A stretch of 32,495 nucleotides of DNA from JACZWL01 sp046756445 (GCA_046756445.1 JBHHWI010000021.1:1-32495); one strand, 5' to 3'; counted from the first letter of the stretch, positions 15,727 through 24,417 are shown. Made by a program: numbers and translations. The notes: a model not told the origin generated them from the letters alone.

Positions 15727-17124
15727 TTATCGCTTCGGCATTCTGACCTTGCGTTCGCTGGAGGACGGGATCTTCATGGCTTCGCGATACTTGGCAACCG
15801 TTCTCCTTGCCACCATGATCCCCTCATCGGCGAGGAAATTCGCGATCTTACTGTCGCTGAGTGGCTTGGCTGGATTCTCACTGCCGATAAGCCGTCGAAT
15901 CTTCGCCCGCACCGAAGTTGAGGATTGGTCTTCGCCATCCGATGTCGAGAGATGGCTGGAAAAGAAGTATTTGAATTCGAATACCCCGCGCGGCGTATGC
16001 ATATACTTGTTGGTCGTAACGCGGGAAATAGTCGATTCGTGCATGCCAATCGCTTCGGCAACATCTCTCAATACTAGCGGCTTCATCGATTCGTCGCCAT
16101 GCTCGAGGAACTCGGTCTGGTGAGCCACGATGCAAGTTGCGACTTTCAAAAGGGTTTCGTTCCGAATCTCGAGGCTCCGTACCAGCCACCGTGCCTCCTG
16201 TAACTGGGACCGGAGGGCCGCATGGTCACCGTTGCCGCGCAGCAGCTGCGCGTATTTCTGGTTTACGGACAGCCGGGGAATACCGGATGAGCAGATCTCG
16301 ACCTGCCAGCGGTTATCGATCTTGCGAACAAACACATCCGGTATGACATACTCGGCCGATGGCGGGCTTACCGCCAGACCAGGCTTGGGGTGGCAGCTTT
16401 TGACCAGCGCCAGCGCATTGTCGAGATCCTCCTCTGACGCGCGGTGACTGCGGCGGAGTTCGGTGTATTCCTGGCTTGCGATCAGGTCCAGGTGGTTTTC
16501 CGCCAGGCTCATGGCCAGTTCCAGCCCGGGCGTGTCGTGATCGAGCTGGCGCAACTGCAGCAGAATGCACTCGGCGAGCGATCTTGCGCCAACGCCGACC
16601 GGATCGAGCCGTTGTACTTTGCCGAGCGCCTGTTCCATCTCGTCTTCCGATACCTGGGCGTCCTCGCCGATACTCCCCAGGACATCCAGAAGATCCGTTG
16701 TCAGATAACCGTCATCGTTTATTGCGTCGATGATTGCTTCGCCAATAATCGCTTCGCGCGGGCTGAAATTTTCGAGCTCGACCTGCCATAACAGGTGCTC
16801 GCGCAGTGTCTGGCCACTCTGGTCGGCATATTCGTTGATAGGGCGTCCCTCGCCGTTCCAGCCGCCATCGGCGATACGTGCCATCGATGAGGAATGCCAG
16901 CTGTCTTCCGCCTTGATCGTTTCAATCTCGGCTGTTGTTTCGCTGCTCGTTCGCGGCGCGTCCGGGAGGTCCTCCATCTCCAGCATTATGTTCTCTTCGA
17001 GCGCGTCCTGAATTTGCGCGCTGAGATCGAGTAACGGCAGTTGCAACAAACGGATCGCCTGCTGCAACTGCGGCGTCATCGTGAGTGTCTGGCCAAGCTT
17101 GAGTTGGAGTGAGGGTTTCAACAT
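15727..17124 (-). CDS. rpoN: RNA polymerase sigma-54 factor
   Basis: This 465-residue sigma factor recognises -24/-12 promoters and needs activator ATPases to open them. The N-terminal glutamine-rich region I (LKLGQTLTMTPQLQQAIRLL) is followed by an acidic linker (about 46-115), the core-binding domain (about 120-310), a helix-turn-helix region near EAIGMHESTISRVTTNKYM, and the C-terminal RpoN box ARRTVAKYRE (about residues 439-448). All parts are present, so it should be functional. It starts 4 bases after the lptB stop and precedes hpf, the classical arrangement. No clear -24/-12 promoter was recognised in the window by eye. Confidence 0.97.
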   Translation of the reverse strand: MLKPSLQLKLGQTLTMTPQLQQAIRLLQLPLLDLSAQIQDALEENIMLEMEDLPDAPRTSSETTAEIETIKAEDSWHSSSMARIADGGWNGEGRPINEYADQSGQTLREHLLWQVELENFSPREAIIGEAIIDAINDDGYLTTDLLDVLGSIGEDAQVSEDEMEQALGKVQRLDPVGVGARSLAECILLQLRQLDHDTPGLELAMSLAENHLDLIASQEYTELRRSHRASEEDLDNALALVKSCHPKPGLAVSPPSAEYVIPDVFVRKIDNRWQVEICSSGIPRLSVNQKYAQLLRGNGDHAALRSQLQEARWLVRSLEIRNETLLKVATCIVAHQTEFLEHGDESMKPLVLRDVAEAIGMHESTISRVTTNKYMHTPRGVFEFKYFFSSHLSTSDGEDQSSTSVRAKIRRLIGSENPAKPLSDSKIANFLADEGIMVARRTVAKYREAMKIPSSSERKVRMPKR

Positions 17125-17128
17125 CTCT

Positions 17129-17854
17129 TCAGAGCTTGAACTCCTGTCCGAGATACACTTCCCGTACGTGCTGGTTTTCCAGAATCTCTTTGGGGGAGCC
17201 TGAGGCGATCAGGCTGCCGTCATTCAGTATATAGGCTCTTCCGCAAATTCCGAGGGTTTCGCGCACATTATGGTCAGTGATGAGCACGCCGATGGCCCGG
17301 TCACATAAGTGCCTGATTATTCTTTGAATATCGAGAACCGAGATCGGATCGACGCCGGCAAATGGCTCATCCAGCAAGACAAATCTCGGGTTTGCGGCGA
17401 GCGCGCGTGCGATTTCAACCCGCCGTCGCTCGCCGCCGGACAGGCTGATCCCGAGGCTCGTACGGACGTGACCGACGTGCAGCTCATCGAGTAGCTGTTC
17501 GAGTTCCTGTTCGCGTCCCGCGTTGTCGAGGTCTTCGCGGCTTTCGAGAATCGCAAGAATATTATTTTCAACGGTCAACTTACGGAATATCGATGCTTCC
17601 TGGGGCAGGTAACCGAGACCGAGTGCCGCTCTCCTGTGCATGGGCAGCGGCGTCAGGTCCTGGCCATCCAGCAGTATGCGGCCCTTGTCAGACGGGATTA
17701 GCCCGACAATCATGTAAAAAGCGGTCGTCTTTCCCGCGCCGTTCGGTCCGAGGAGGCCCACGACCTCGCCGCTGGTCACTTCGAGGGAGATTGTCTTTAC
17801 GACTTCGCGGAATTTGTAGCTTTTTGAAATGTCCTGAACGCTGAGAATGCTCAT
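17129..17854 (-). CDS. lptB: LPS export ABC transporter ATP-binding protein LptB
   Basis: This 241-residue cytoplasmic ATPase of the LptB2FGC complex powers extraction of lipopolysaccharide from the inner membrane and its push along the LptA bridge. Walker A is GPNGAGKT (36-43), the ABC signature is LSGGE (138-142) and Walker B is FVLLDEP (158-164), with Glu163 as catalytic base. The LptB-typical GLGYLPQEASIFRKLTVENN and C-terminal VREVYLGQEF are present. The start ATG overlaps the lptA stop by 4 bases (ATGA), which suggests coupled translation. LptF and LptG are not in the window. Confidence 0.98.
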   Translation of the reverse strand: MSILSVQDISKSYKFREVVKTISLEVTSGEVVGLLGPNGAGKTTAFYMIVGLIPSDKGRILLDGQDLTPLPMHRRAALGLGYLPQEASIFRKLTVENNILAILESREDLDNAGREQELEQLLDELHVGHVRTSLGISLSGGERRRVEIARALAANPRFVLLDEPFAGVDPISVLDIQRIIRHLCDRAIGVLITDHNVRETLGICGRAYILNDGSLIASGSPKEILENQHVREVYLGQEFKL

Positions 17855-18489
17855 TTATCAGCATCTCTGGACTCGTCCGTGCCTTCGGCATCAGCGTCCA
17901 CAGCCTCCTTCGGCGTGTAAACGATTCTTACTTTCGGTTCGCCGTCTCCGCCCGACTGTGCGTTGATCAGTCGTTCTTTGATGTTGTATACGAGATAGCT
18001 CGAGGATATCTGATTGCCGTTCTCGGTAATCATCGCTTGTTCCGAAAATTCTATGGTCCCCGTCGCAAGATCATATTCCAGGCGGCCGGCTTCGGCGTAT
18101 GTCGGCTCAGTACTCGTCGGGCGCTGCATCTCGAAGGTTGCGGGCGATCCCGTGATCGTGGCGAGCAGCAGCTTGTATTCGGAAAAGGTCAGATCGGCCG
18201 AGTCACACTCTATATGGCCGTTCTCAACGTCAATAATCACATTACCCGAGAGCTGCCAGACGCTTTCCTCGAAGTCGAGCTTGCTGGCGCGTCCTTCGTC
18301 GGCTTCTATGCCGATGCTGCCCTGCGTCAGACGCAGACCTTCGAACACGATCATGTTGCTCTTGCCGTCGTACTCGGAAGAATCCGCGTCCAGAGATATC
18401 GGAAGCCTCAAGTCATCACTTTGAGCCGCGGATAGCCCTGGCAAGATCAGGGCCACGACAAGCAAGATTCTGGGGCTGAAAGACTGCAT
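17851..18489 (-). CDS. lptA: LPS transport periplasmic protein LptA
   Basis: This 212-residue periplasmic bridge protein carries LPS from LptC to LptD. Residues 1-22 form a signal peptide ending near LSAAQS. The OstA/LptA beta-jellyroll follows (about 28-170), with LDADSSEYDGKSNMIVFEG, LTQGSIGIEADEGRA, and repeated strands such as GNVIIDVENGHIECDSADL. The C-terminal tail is acidic and hydrophilic (residues about 190-212), longer than the E. coli protein's end. It lies between lptC (11-base gap) and lptB (4-base overlap) in the conserved order. Confidence 0.94.
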   Translation of the reverse strand: MQSFSPRILLVVALILPGLSAAQSDDLRLPISLDADSSEYDGKSNMIVFEGLRLTQGSIGIEADEGRASKLDFEESVWQLSGNVIIDVENGHIECDSADLTFSEYKLLLATITGSPATFEMQRPTSTEPTYAEAGRLEYDLATGTIEFSEQAMITENGNQISSSYLVYNIKERLINAQSGGDGEPKVRIVYTPKEAVDADAEGTDESRDADK

Positions 18490-18500
18490 ATGATCTGTCG

Positions 18501-19061
18501 CTACGGAACAAATTTGCCGCTGACGTTCGACTTCAATTCCAGACGGTTTTCCTGCAGCAATGCTAGCATGCCGGTCGCCATGAGACTTCTGGGACCGATC
18601 CGGATCTGGACGCGGGAGTCCGTCTGGGCCCGATAGGCGTCGGGCTCGAATTCGAGATACCTGGTCCTGATTTCCGTGTCCTTACCGTCGAATCCGTTAC
18701 TGCTGACGGCACGCACATGCCCTTCGAGGATAACCCGCTGTTGGTCCTGGCTGATCGTGGCAGTATCAGCATTCAGAATCCAGGGAACTTCGGATCCCTC
18801 GGAATACCGGATCCGGACGTTCTGAAACGCAATATCCTGGCCGGCCTGCTGTCGCGCATAATCCGCTTCGATCTCGTACAGAAGATGACCGTTGTTATCC
18901 GTACCCAGTATCCTCGCGAACTTCAGATAGTAGCCGTCCGGCGCCGGATCTCCGGCGGTCTCGACAAGCTCGGACTCGCCCAGCCAGCCAGCCAGATACC
19001 AGCTGCCGGCGGCCGCGATGCCGAGCGCCGCGAAACCGAAAATGCCGCGCGCGGACACCAT
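18501..19061 (-). CDS. lptC: LPS export system protein LptC
   Basis: This 186-residue bitopic inner-membrane protein has one N-terminal helix (about 5-22, GIFGFAALGIAAAGSWYLAG) and a periplasmic LptC jellyroll (about 45-180) with TDNNGHLLYEIEADYARQQ and an ending that resembles LptA repeats (LLQENRLELKSNVSGKFVP). It receives LPS from LptFG and passes it to LptA. The ATG at 19061 is chosen because it starts 5 bases after the kdsC stop and directly precedes the membrane helix. The frame is open to 19160, but that would overlap kdsC and add a proline- and arginine-rich leader unlike LptC. Confidence 0.93.
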   Translation of the reverse strand: MVSARGIFGFAALGIAAAGSWYLAGWLGESELVETAGDPAPDGYYLKFARILGTDNNGHLLYEIEADYARQQAGQDIAFQNVRIRYSEGSEVPWILNADTATISQDQQRVILEGHVRAVSSNGFDGKDTEIRTRYLEFEPDAYRAQTDSRVQIRIGPRSLMATGMLALLQENRLELKSNVSGKFVP

Positions 19062-19066
19062 CGATG

Positions 19067-19570
19067 TCAGCCTTCCGCCCGTTGCCGTGCCTGGAGGACC
19101 AGGTCGCAGACTTCCCGGACCGCCCCGAATCCACCGGCATTCACGGTCGTGTAATCGCATGCGGCTTTGACGTCAGCGTGGGCGTTACTGACGGCGACCG
19201 AGAAACCGACGCGGCGCAGGAGCGGAAGGTCCGGCACGTCATCTCCGACGTACAGCGCCTGCGACTGGTCTATTCCCAGCTTGCCTGCGAGCGCCTCGAA
19301 TGCGGCGACCTTGTCGGAATTTCCCTGCATCACGTGTGGCACGCCGAGTTCGCTCATGCGCTTCTCGACGGCGGTGGATTGACGACCACTGATGACGGCG
19401 ACGGCCAGGCCGGCTTCCAGCAATCGCCTGACGCCGAAGCCGTCTTGAGTGTGAAAGGACTTGGACTCCGTTCCGTCGTCAGACAGGTATATCCGCCCGT
19501 CCGTGAACACGCCGTCTATGTCGAATGACACGAGGCGCACGCCGGCCAGCATCTCGTCACGCGTATTCAC
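19067..19570 (-). CDS. kdsC: 3-deoxy-D-manno-octulosonate 8-phosphate phosphatase
   Basis: This HAD-superfamily phosphatase of about 167 residues removes phosphate from Kdo-8-phosphate to give Kdo for the LPS inner core. The catalytic motif I is FDIDGVFTDG (Asp17 and Asp19 from the GTG start), then AVISGRQS (motif II), and YVGDDVPDLPLL (motif IV). The start is probably GTG at 19570, which overlaps the kdsD stop by four bases (GTGA). An ATG at 19552 would give 161 residues. A longer frame to 19717 lies inside kdsD and is a shadow. It is somewhat shorter than the E. coli protein (188) but has all core motifs. Confidence 0.95.
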   Translation of the reverse strand: MNTRDEMLAGVRLVSFDIDGVFTDGRIYLSDDGTESKSFHTQDGFGVRRLLEAGLAVAVISGRQSTAVEKRMSELGVPHVMQGNSDKVAAFEALAGKLGIDQSQALYVGDDVPDLPLLRRVGFSVAVSNAHADVKAACDYTTVNAGGFGAVREVCDLVLQARQRAEG

Positions 19571-20550
19571 ATCACGCCCGCCCTGAACAGATCGTGGATG
19601 TTGAGTGCACCGATCAGCCGATTGTCGTCGTCCGTGACAAGCAGCCCCGTAATCTTGTGTTCCTCCAGGAGGCGCACCGCCTCGACCGCGAGAACGCCTC
19701 GTCCGATCACCTTGCACTTGCGATGCATGACCGAGTCCATCTTTGTCTTGTGGACGTCGACGCCCTTATCGAGTGTGCGGCGCAAGTCACCGTCGGTAAA
19801 GATACCCAGCAGGCGATTGTCGTCGTCCACAATGGCGGTCATGCCCAGACTTTTTTGCGTCATCTCCACGAGTCCGTCGCTCAGACTGACATCTCCGGTG
19901 ACAGACGGGATTTCAACGCCCGTATGCATGACGTCCTCCACACGCAGGAAAAGCCGCTTGCCCAGGCTGCCGCTGGGATGGGACAAGGCGAAGTCTTCCG
20001 CCGTAAAGCCCCGGCTCTCCAGGAGCGCAACGGCGAGCGCGTCGCCCATCGCGAGCGTCGCCGTTGTCGATGCGGTAGGCGCGAGATTCAACGGGCAGGC
20101 CTCCTCGTCCACACTGACGTCAAGATGAACATCGGCTGCTTTCGCCAGCGTGGATGCGGGCTTGCCGGTAATGGAAATCAGCTTTGCACCAATGCGTTTG
20201 ATCAGCGGCAGGATCGTTACGACTTCCTCGGTTTCTCCTGAATAGGACACTGCGAGAACGAGATCGTGCGACGTGATCATTCCGAGGTCGCCGTGGCTCG
20301 CTTCGGCGGGATGTACGAAAAATGAGGGCGTGCCGGTGCTGGCGAGCGTGGAGGAAACCTTGTTGCCGACATGCCCGGACTTGCCGATGCCGGTCACGAC
20401 GACCTTGCCGCTGGTGGCGAGGCAGAGCTGGCAGGCCGCTGCGAATGAGCCGTCGAGCCGGGACTTCAGCTGGGCCACCGCGCGCGATTCGATGTCGAGC
20501 ACCTGCCGGGCCAGGGCCAGGAATTCGTCGGGTTTCAGGTCTTCGGGCAT
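19567..20550 (-). CDS. kdsD: D-arabinose-5-phosphate isomerase
   Basis: This 327-residue enzyme interconverts ribulose-5-phosphate and arabinose-5-phosphate, the first step to Kdo. It has an N-terminal SIS domain (about 35-175) with VVTGIGKSGHVGNKVSSTLA, HPAEASHGDLG and SYSGETEEV. SHPSGSLGKRL carries the conserved histidine implicated in catalysis. Two C-terminal CBS domains (about 205-327) include GIFTDGDLRRTL and ITGLLVTDDDNRLIGALN. Length and domain order match E. coli KdsD. It lies 9 bases after yrbG and overlaps kdsC, the conserved cluster order. Confidence 0.97.
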   Translation of the reverse strand: MPEDLKPDEFLALARQVLDIESRAVAQLKSRLDGSFAAACQLCLATSGKVVVTGIGKSGHVGNKVSSTLASTGTPSFFVHPAEASHGDLGMITSHDLVLAVSYSGETEEVVTILPLIKRIGAKLISITGKPASTLAKAADVHLDVSVDEEACPLNLAPTASTTATLAMGDALAVALLESRGFTAEDFALSHPSGSLGKRLFLRVEDVMHTGVEIPSVTGDVSLSDGLVEMTQKSLGMTAIVDDDNRLLGIFTDGDLRRTLDKGVDVHKTKMDSVMHRKCKVIGRGVLAVEAVRLLEEHKITGLLVTDDDNRLIGALNIHDLFRAGVM

Positions 20551-20559
20551 GCCTACAGT

Positions 20560-21525
20560 TTAAACGTTTTGCACCGCCACATAGGTGATATAAGCGACAT
20601 AAGCGGCCAGAAGCGCGGCGCCTTCGAGGCGCGAGATGTAGCCCTTGCCGTCATAGTCGTAGGTCATGGCAAACAGCACGAGCGTGAATGCCACCAGTAC
20701 GAAGATGTGCAGCGACAGGACGGATGGAGGCAGCGGTGCGGGCGCGATGATCGCCGCGGCGCCGATCACGGCCAGTGAATTGAATATGTTCGACCCGACG
20801 AGGTTGCCGAGCGCCAGGCCGTATTCGCCCTTGAAGGCGCTGACCAGCGAAACCGCCAGCTCGGGCAGGCTGGTGGCCAGCGCGACGAGAACGATACCGA
20901 TGACCAGCTCGGTGACCCCCAGGGCGCGGGCAATCTGTATTGCGCCGTCCACCAGCAGATTCGCACCGATGAGCAGCGTAACCAGACCGACAAGAAACCA
21001 GAGTATGCCCGTGCGCATGCTGACGTGTCGCGGAATCTCGGCTTCGTACTCGGCCGTAATCGGGTCGGTCGCGGACGAGCGGAAACCCAGCCGGGCCAGC
21101 CAGACCATAACGATCAGCAAGCCGGTCATCAGCACCAGCCCGTCGACGCGGCTCAGGTAGGAATCCAGAAACAGGGATACGGTCAACAGTGTCACCGCCA
21201 GCAGGGCCGGCATTTCACGCCGAAGCGTGGCGGAGGTCATCTCGATCGGCCTGAACAGGGCGACGGCGCCCAGCACCAGCCCGATATTGGCGATGTTCGA
21301 GCCGATTGCATTGCCGACCGCGAGGTCGGTTTCGCCGCGGGTCGCGGCAACGATCGACACCAGTATCTCCGGCGCCGAGGTAGCGAACGCCACAACGGTC
21401 AGGCCGATGAGCAGCGGGGCGACGCCGAGGTTCCTCGCGGTAGCCGCCGCGCCATGGACGAACCGGTCGGCTCCCCAGATCAGGAAAAGCAGGCCGGCAA
21501 TAAGTTCAGCGATATTGCCAAGCAT
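20560..21525 (-). CDS. yrbG: YrbG-type calcium/sodium antiporter family protein
   Basis: This 321-residue inner-membrane protein of the Ca2+/cation antiporter superfamily has about ten helices in two inverted repeats. The first alpha repeat contains VAFATSAPEILVSIVAATRG and GNAIGSNIANIGLVLG; the second contains VALATSLPELAVSLVSAFKG and GNLVGSNIFNSLAVIG. These hold the acidic ion-binding Glu residues. The short acidic loop between halves (about residues 155-170) is normal. E. coli yrbG also precedes kdsD. It is the first gene of the minus-strand cluster. Ion specificity is inferred from the family. Confidence 0.94.
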   Translation of the reverse strand: MLGNIAELIAGLLFLIWGADRFVHGAAATARNLGVAPLLIGLTVVAFATSAPEILVSIVAATRGETDLAVGNAIGSNIANIGLVLGAVALFRPIEMTSATLRREMPALLAVTLLTVSLFLDSYLSRVDGLVLMTGLLIVMVWLARLGFRSSATDPITAEYEAEIPRHVSMRTGILWFLVGLVTLLIGANLLVDGAIQIARALGVTELVIGIVLVALATSLPELAVSLVSAFKGEYGLALGNLVGSNIFNSLAVIGAAAIIAPAPLPPSVLSLHIFVLVAFTLVLFAMTYDYDGKGYISRLEGAALLAAYVAYITYVAVQNV

Positions 21526-21622
21526 ATGTCAGTCGTTTTGATCAGTATTATTCTGGCGGCTTGCAGCAGGCCTGACGCAAAGCCGGCCCGGGAAGCCAAT
21601 AATACACAATCGACCGCGCGTG

Positions 21623-21650
21623 TTGGGCTCGCCCCGGGTTTTGTTAAACT
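21623..21650 (+). promoter_or_regulatory. Candidate sigma-70 promoter for ibaG-murA
   Basis: TTGGGC at 21623-21628 and TAAACT at 21645-21650 are separated by 16 bases, 34 bases upstream of the ibaG ATG. This is the best promoter-like pair in the 158-base gap between the divergent yrbG and ibaG genes. Confidence 0.35.
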
Positions 21651-21683
21651 GCGCTACCTCCGGCTACTCGCAGACGAAAAGAC

Positions 21684-21932
21684 ATGGATCCATCAGAAAT
21701 TGCCGCGCTGATCGAGGCCGGCTTGCCGAACGCAGTCGTAAGGGTCGACAGCCCCGACAACACGCACTTCGAGGCCGTCGTGATCGCGGAGGAGTTCGAC
21801 GGCCGACAGCCCATCGAGCGCCATCAGCTCATATACAGGTGTCTGGGCGCGCTGATGGGTGCGGAAATCCACGCCCTGTCGATTCGCGCGCACACGCCCG
21901 GGGAGTGGAACGAACTGGAGTCGGCCGGGTAG
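21684..21932 (+). CDS. ibaG: BolA-family protein IbaG
   Basis: This 82-residue BolA-like protein has the class II KH-like fold. NTHFEAVVIAEEFDGRQPIERHQLIY contains the conserved FDG and the His-bearing segment, and IHALSIRAHTPGEW matches the C-terminal motif of E. coli IbaG (YrbA). BolA proteins pair with monothiol glutaredoxins in iron-sulfur handling; IbaG has been linked to acid stress and envelope. It ends 12 bases before murA in the same frame, the conserved ibaG-murA pair. The mla operon that often precedes it is absent here. Confidence 0.93.
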   Translation: MDPSEIAALIEAGLPNAVVRVDSPDNTHFEAVVIAEEFDGRQPIERHQLIYRCLGALMGAEIHALSIRAHTPGEWNELESAG

Positions 21933-21944
21933 GCCGATGAGGCA

Positions 21945-23204
21945 TTGGACAAACTTCTCATACGCGGCGGAACGCGGCTCGAAGGTGAAATCGTGATTTC
22001 GGGCGCCAAGAATGCAACCCTGCCGATTCTGGCCGGCACCTTGCTCACTCCCGATACTGTGACCGTTGGCAACGTGCCCCATCTCAATGACGTGACGACA
22101 ACGATTGCGTTGTTGCAGAGCATGGGTGCGATGGTGACTGTCGACGACCGCCTCAATATCGAGGTCGACGGCAGCGACATTCGTGAACGCTGCGCCCCGT
22201 ACGAGCTTGTCAGGACCATGCGCGCGTCTATTCTGGTGCTCGGGCCGCTACTGGGCCGATTCGGCGAGGCCGACGTGTCGCTCCCCGGAGGCTGCGCAAT
22301 CGGTGCAAGACCTGTCAATCTTCATGTCGCCGGACTGCAGGCGATGGGCGCCGACGTCGTGGTCGAGAACGGATTCATCAGGGCGAGGGCCGATCGCCTG
22401 AAGGGCGCGCACATCGTATTCGACACAGTGACGGTGACGGGGACCGAGAACCTCATGATGGCGGCGGTCCTGGCCGACGGCGAGACGGTTCTCGAGAACG
22501 CGGCACGGGAACCCGAGGTCGGCAACCTCGCGAGTTTCCTCAACAAGATGGGCGCGAGAATTGAAGGCGCCGGAAGCGGGACGATCCGCATCGAGGGCGT
22601 GGCGGAGGTGGCCGGAACCAACTTCGAAGTTCTGCCGGACCGCATCGAGACCGGCACCTATCTCGTTGCCGCGGCGATGACCGGCGGCAGCGTGCGGCTC
22701 AAACGAACGTCGCCGGAGTGTCTCGAGGCGGTGCTGGTGAAGCTGCAGGAATCCGGCGCGCAGATCGCGGTCGGCGACGACTGGATCGCCCTCGATATGG
22801 GCGGCCGACGCCCGACTGCGGTCGATATTCGGACGCTGCCGTATCCCGCGTTTCCCACCGATATGCAGGCGCAGTTCTGCGCCATGAATACCATGGCGCA
22901 AGGTGTCGGCACGGTTACGGAAACTGTCTTTGAAAACCGCTTTCAGCACGTGCTCGAGTTACAGCGCATGGGCGCCGACATTCGCATCGAGGGAAACATG
23001 GCCATTTCAACCGGCATCGAACGGCTGACTGCGGCGCCCGTCATGGCTACCGACCTTCGCGCCTCGGCCGGACTGGTGCTGGCCGGACTGGCAGCCGAAG
23101 GAGAGACGCTGGTCGACCGGATTTATCACGTCGACCGCGGCTACGAGAGAATCGAGGAGAAACTGAATCAGCTGGGAGCGGACATTCGTCGCGTGCCGGG
23201 CTAG
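21945..23204 (+). CDS. murA: UDP-N-acetylglucosamine 1-carboxyvinyltransferase
   Basis: MurA transfers enolpyruvate from phosphoenolpyruvate to UDP-GlcNAc, the first committed step of peptidoglycan synthesis, in the cytoplasm. The protein has 419 residues. The active-site loop LPGGCAIGARPV carries Cys117, the residue alkylated by fosfomycin, so the enzyme is of the sensitive Cys type. Other marks are GAKNATLPIL, RTMRASI, ENAAREPE, LPDRIETGT, FPTDMQAQF and DRIYHVDRGYERIE. The start must be TTG at 21945: ibaG's stop is in the same frame, and no ATG or GTG occurs between. TTG yields MDKLLIRGG, matching the family N-terminus. Confidence 0.97.
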   Translation: MDKLLIRGGTRLEGEIVISGAKNATLPILAGTLLTPDTVTVGNVPHLNDVTTTIALLQSMGAMVTVDDRLNIEVDGSDIRERCAPYELVRTMRASILVLGPLLGRFGEADVSLPGGCAIGARPVNLHVAGLQAMGADVVVENGFIRARADRLKGAHIVFDTVTVTGTENLMMAAVLADGETVLENAAREPEVGNLASFLNKMGARIEGAGSGTIRIEGVAEVAGTNFEVLPDRIETGTYLVAAAMTGGSVRLKRTSPECLEAVLVKLQESGAQIAVGDDWIALDMGGRRPTAVDIRTLPYPAFPTDMQAQFCAMNTMAQGVGTVTETVFENRFQHVLELQRMGADIRIEGNMAISTGIERLTAAPVMATDLRASAGLVLAGLAAEGETLVDRIYHVDRGYERIEEKLNQLGADIRRVPG

Positions 23205-23256
23205 AACTCGTCTCAAAGTTCCTCATCGCGGCTGTTGTGGACTATTGAGGCAGGCG

Positions 23257-24333
23257 CTAACGTTCGCGCGGGCGTTCTCCGGCCAGCATCGTCGCCGTGA
23301 AACGGCGCCCGTCGCGCCAGCCCACCAGCTCCACCTTATCGTCGGGACGTAAACCGGCAACGAGCAATCTCGCCTGCTGACCACTTCTTATCGGTTCGCC
23401 ATTGATCGTCAGAATCACGTCGTTCGGCCTGAGCCCTGCAGCGGCTGCCGGACCGTCGGGATACACAAACGACAACAGGATACCGACATTTGAATCGAGT
23501 CCGAGCGCGTCGTATTCAGCGCGGGTGAGATCGTCCGGCTCGAGACCGAGGTAACCGCGGATGACTCTGCCGTTCCTCTTGATTTCTTCCACGACCCCCC
23601 GGACGAGGTCGACCGGAATTGCGAAACTGATACCGGCCGTATCGGCATCTTGTGCAAGCACGGCCGTATTGATGCCAACGAGCTGCCCCGCACTGTTCAC
23701 CAGGGCGCCGCCGGAGTTGCCTTCATTGATGGCTGCGTCCGTCTGGATGAAGTTCGCGAATGTCGGCAGGCCGAGCAGGCCGCGACCCGTTGCACTTACG
23801 ATTCCCTGGGTGACCGTCTTGCTCAGGCCGTAGGGATTGCCGATCGCAAGGACAACGTCACCTATTCGTAGCTGGTCGGACCTGCCGAGCGGTATTGCCG
23901 GCAAAATACCGAGATCGACTTTCAGGAGCGCAAGATCGGTTTCGGCGTCGTAGCCGACGAGTTGCGGGTTGGCGATTCGTCCGTCGGACATCTGAACGCG
24001 GATCTCCGTCGCTCCGACTATGACGTGCCAGTTCGTTACCAGGTATCCTTCCGGATCGATGACGACAGCAGAACCGAGGTTGGTATGCAACCGAAATCGG
24101 TTGCGGCCGCCCGGCGTGTTGTTGGCCGGCGCCAGGCGCTTGGTGTAAACGTTCGCGACGGCCGGTGCGCTGATATCGACAGCGTCGGCATAGGAGACCG
24201 GATCGGCCGACTGCCGGTTTCCCCCGATGTCCGGAAGCCATTGCGGCCGGACCAGAATCACGACGAAAGCCACTGCCAATCCGACGATCACGGACTGTGA
24301 CAGAAAGATCAGAGCCGATTTGAGTCCGGCCAC
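23257..24333 (-). CDS. degS: Membrane-anchored periplasmic serine protease DegS-like
   Basis: This 358-residue HtrA-family protease has one N-terminal membrane anchor (about 7-28), a trypsin-like domain and one PDZ domain (about 265-355). The triad is His103 (TNWHVI), Asp133 (ETDLALL) and Ser207 (GNSGGALVN). A single PDZ plus an anchor fits DegS, which cleaves the anti-sigma factor RseA when misfolded porins bind its PDZ. The GTG at 24333 is selected: GAGG lies 7 bases upstream, and it puts the anchor at the N-terminus as in E. coli DegS. The longer frame to 24441 adds a non-conserved leader. It is divergent from petA. AlgW is the Pseudomonas name for the same protein. Confidence 0.92.
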   Translation of the reverse strand: MAGLKSALIFLSQSVIVGLAVAFVVILVRPQWLPDIGGNRQSADPVSYADAVDISAPAVANVYTKRLAPANNTPGGRNRFRLHTNLGSAVVIDPEGYLVTNWHVIVGATEIRVQMSDGRIANPQLVGYDAETDLALLKVDLGILPAIPLGRSDQLRIGDVVLAIGNPYGLSKTVTQGIVSATGRGLLGLPTFANFIQTDAAINEGNSGGALVNSAGQLVGINTAVLAQDADTAGISFAIPVDLVRGVVEEIKRNGRVIRGYLGLEPDDLTRAEYDALGLDSNVGILLSFVYPDGPAAAAGLRPNDVILTINGEPIRSGQQARLLVAGLRPDDKVELVGWRDGRRFTATMLAGERPRER

Positions 24334-24340
24334 AAGATAT

Positions 24341-24344
24341 CCTC
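24341..24344 (-). promoter_or_regulatory. Ribosome binding site supporting the degS GTG start
   Basis: GAGG on the minus strand lies 7 bases before the GTG at 24333. It decides against the longer open frame that begins at 24441. Confidence 0.55.
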
Positions 24345-24417
24345 GGGTTGCAGTGCTTCGACGGGGGACTGGAAGTGTTGCCCTGCCTGCGCCTAGCCAA
24401 TATTGAGCGGCCGCGTG

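Noticed and set aside
19525..20241. A 238-residue open frame on the plus strand opposite kdsD and the kdsC start.
   Set aside because: It is antisense to two well-identified conserved genes and shows no recognisable domain.
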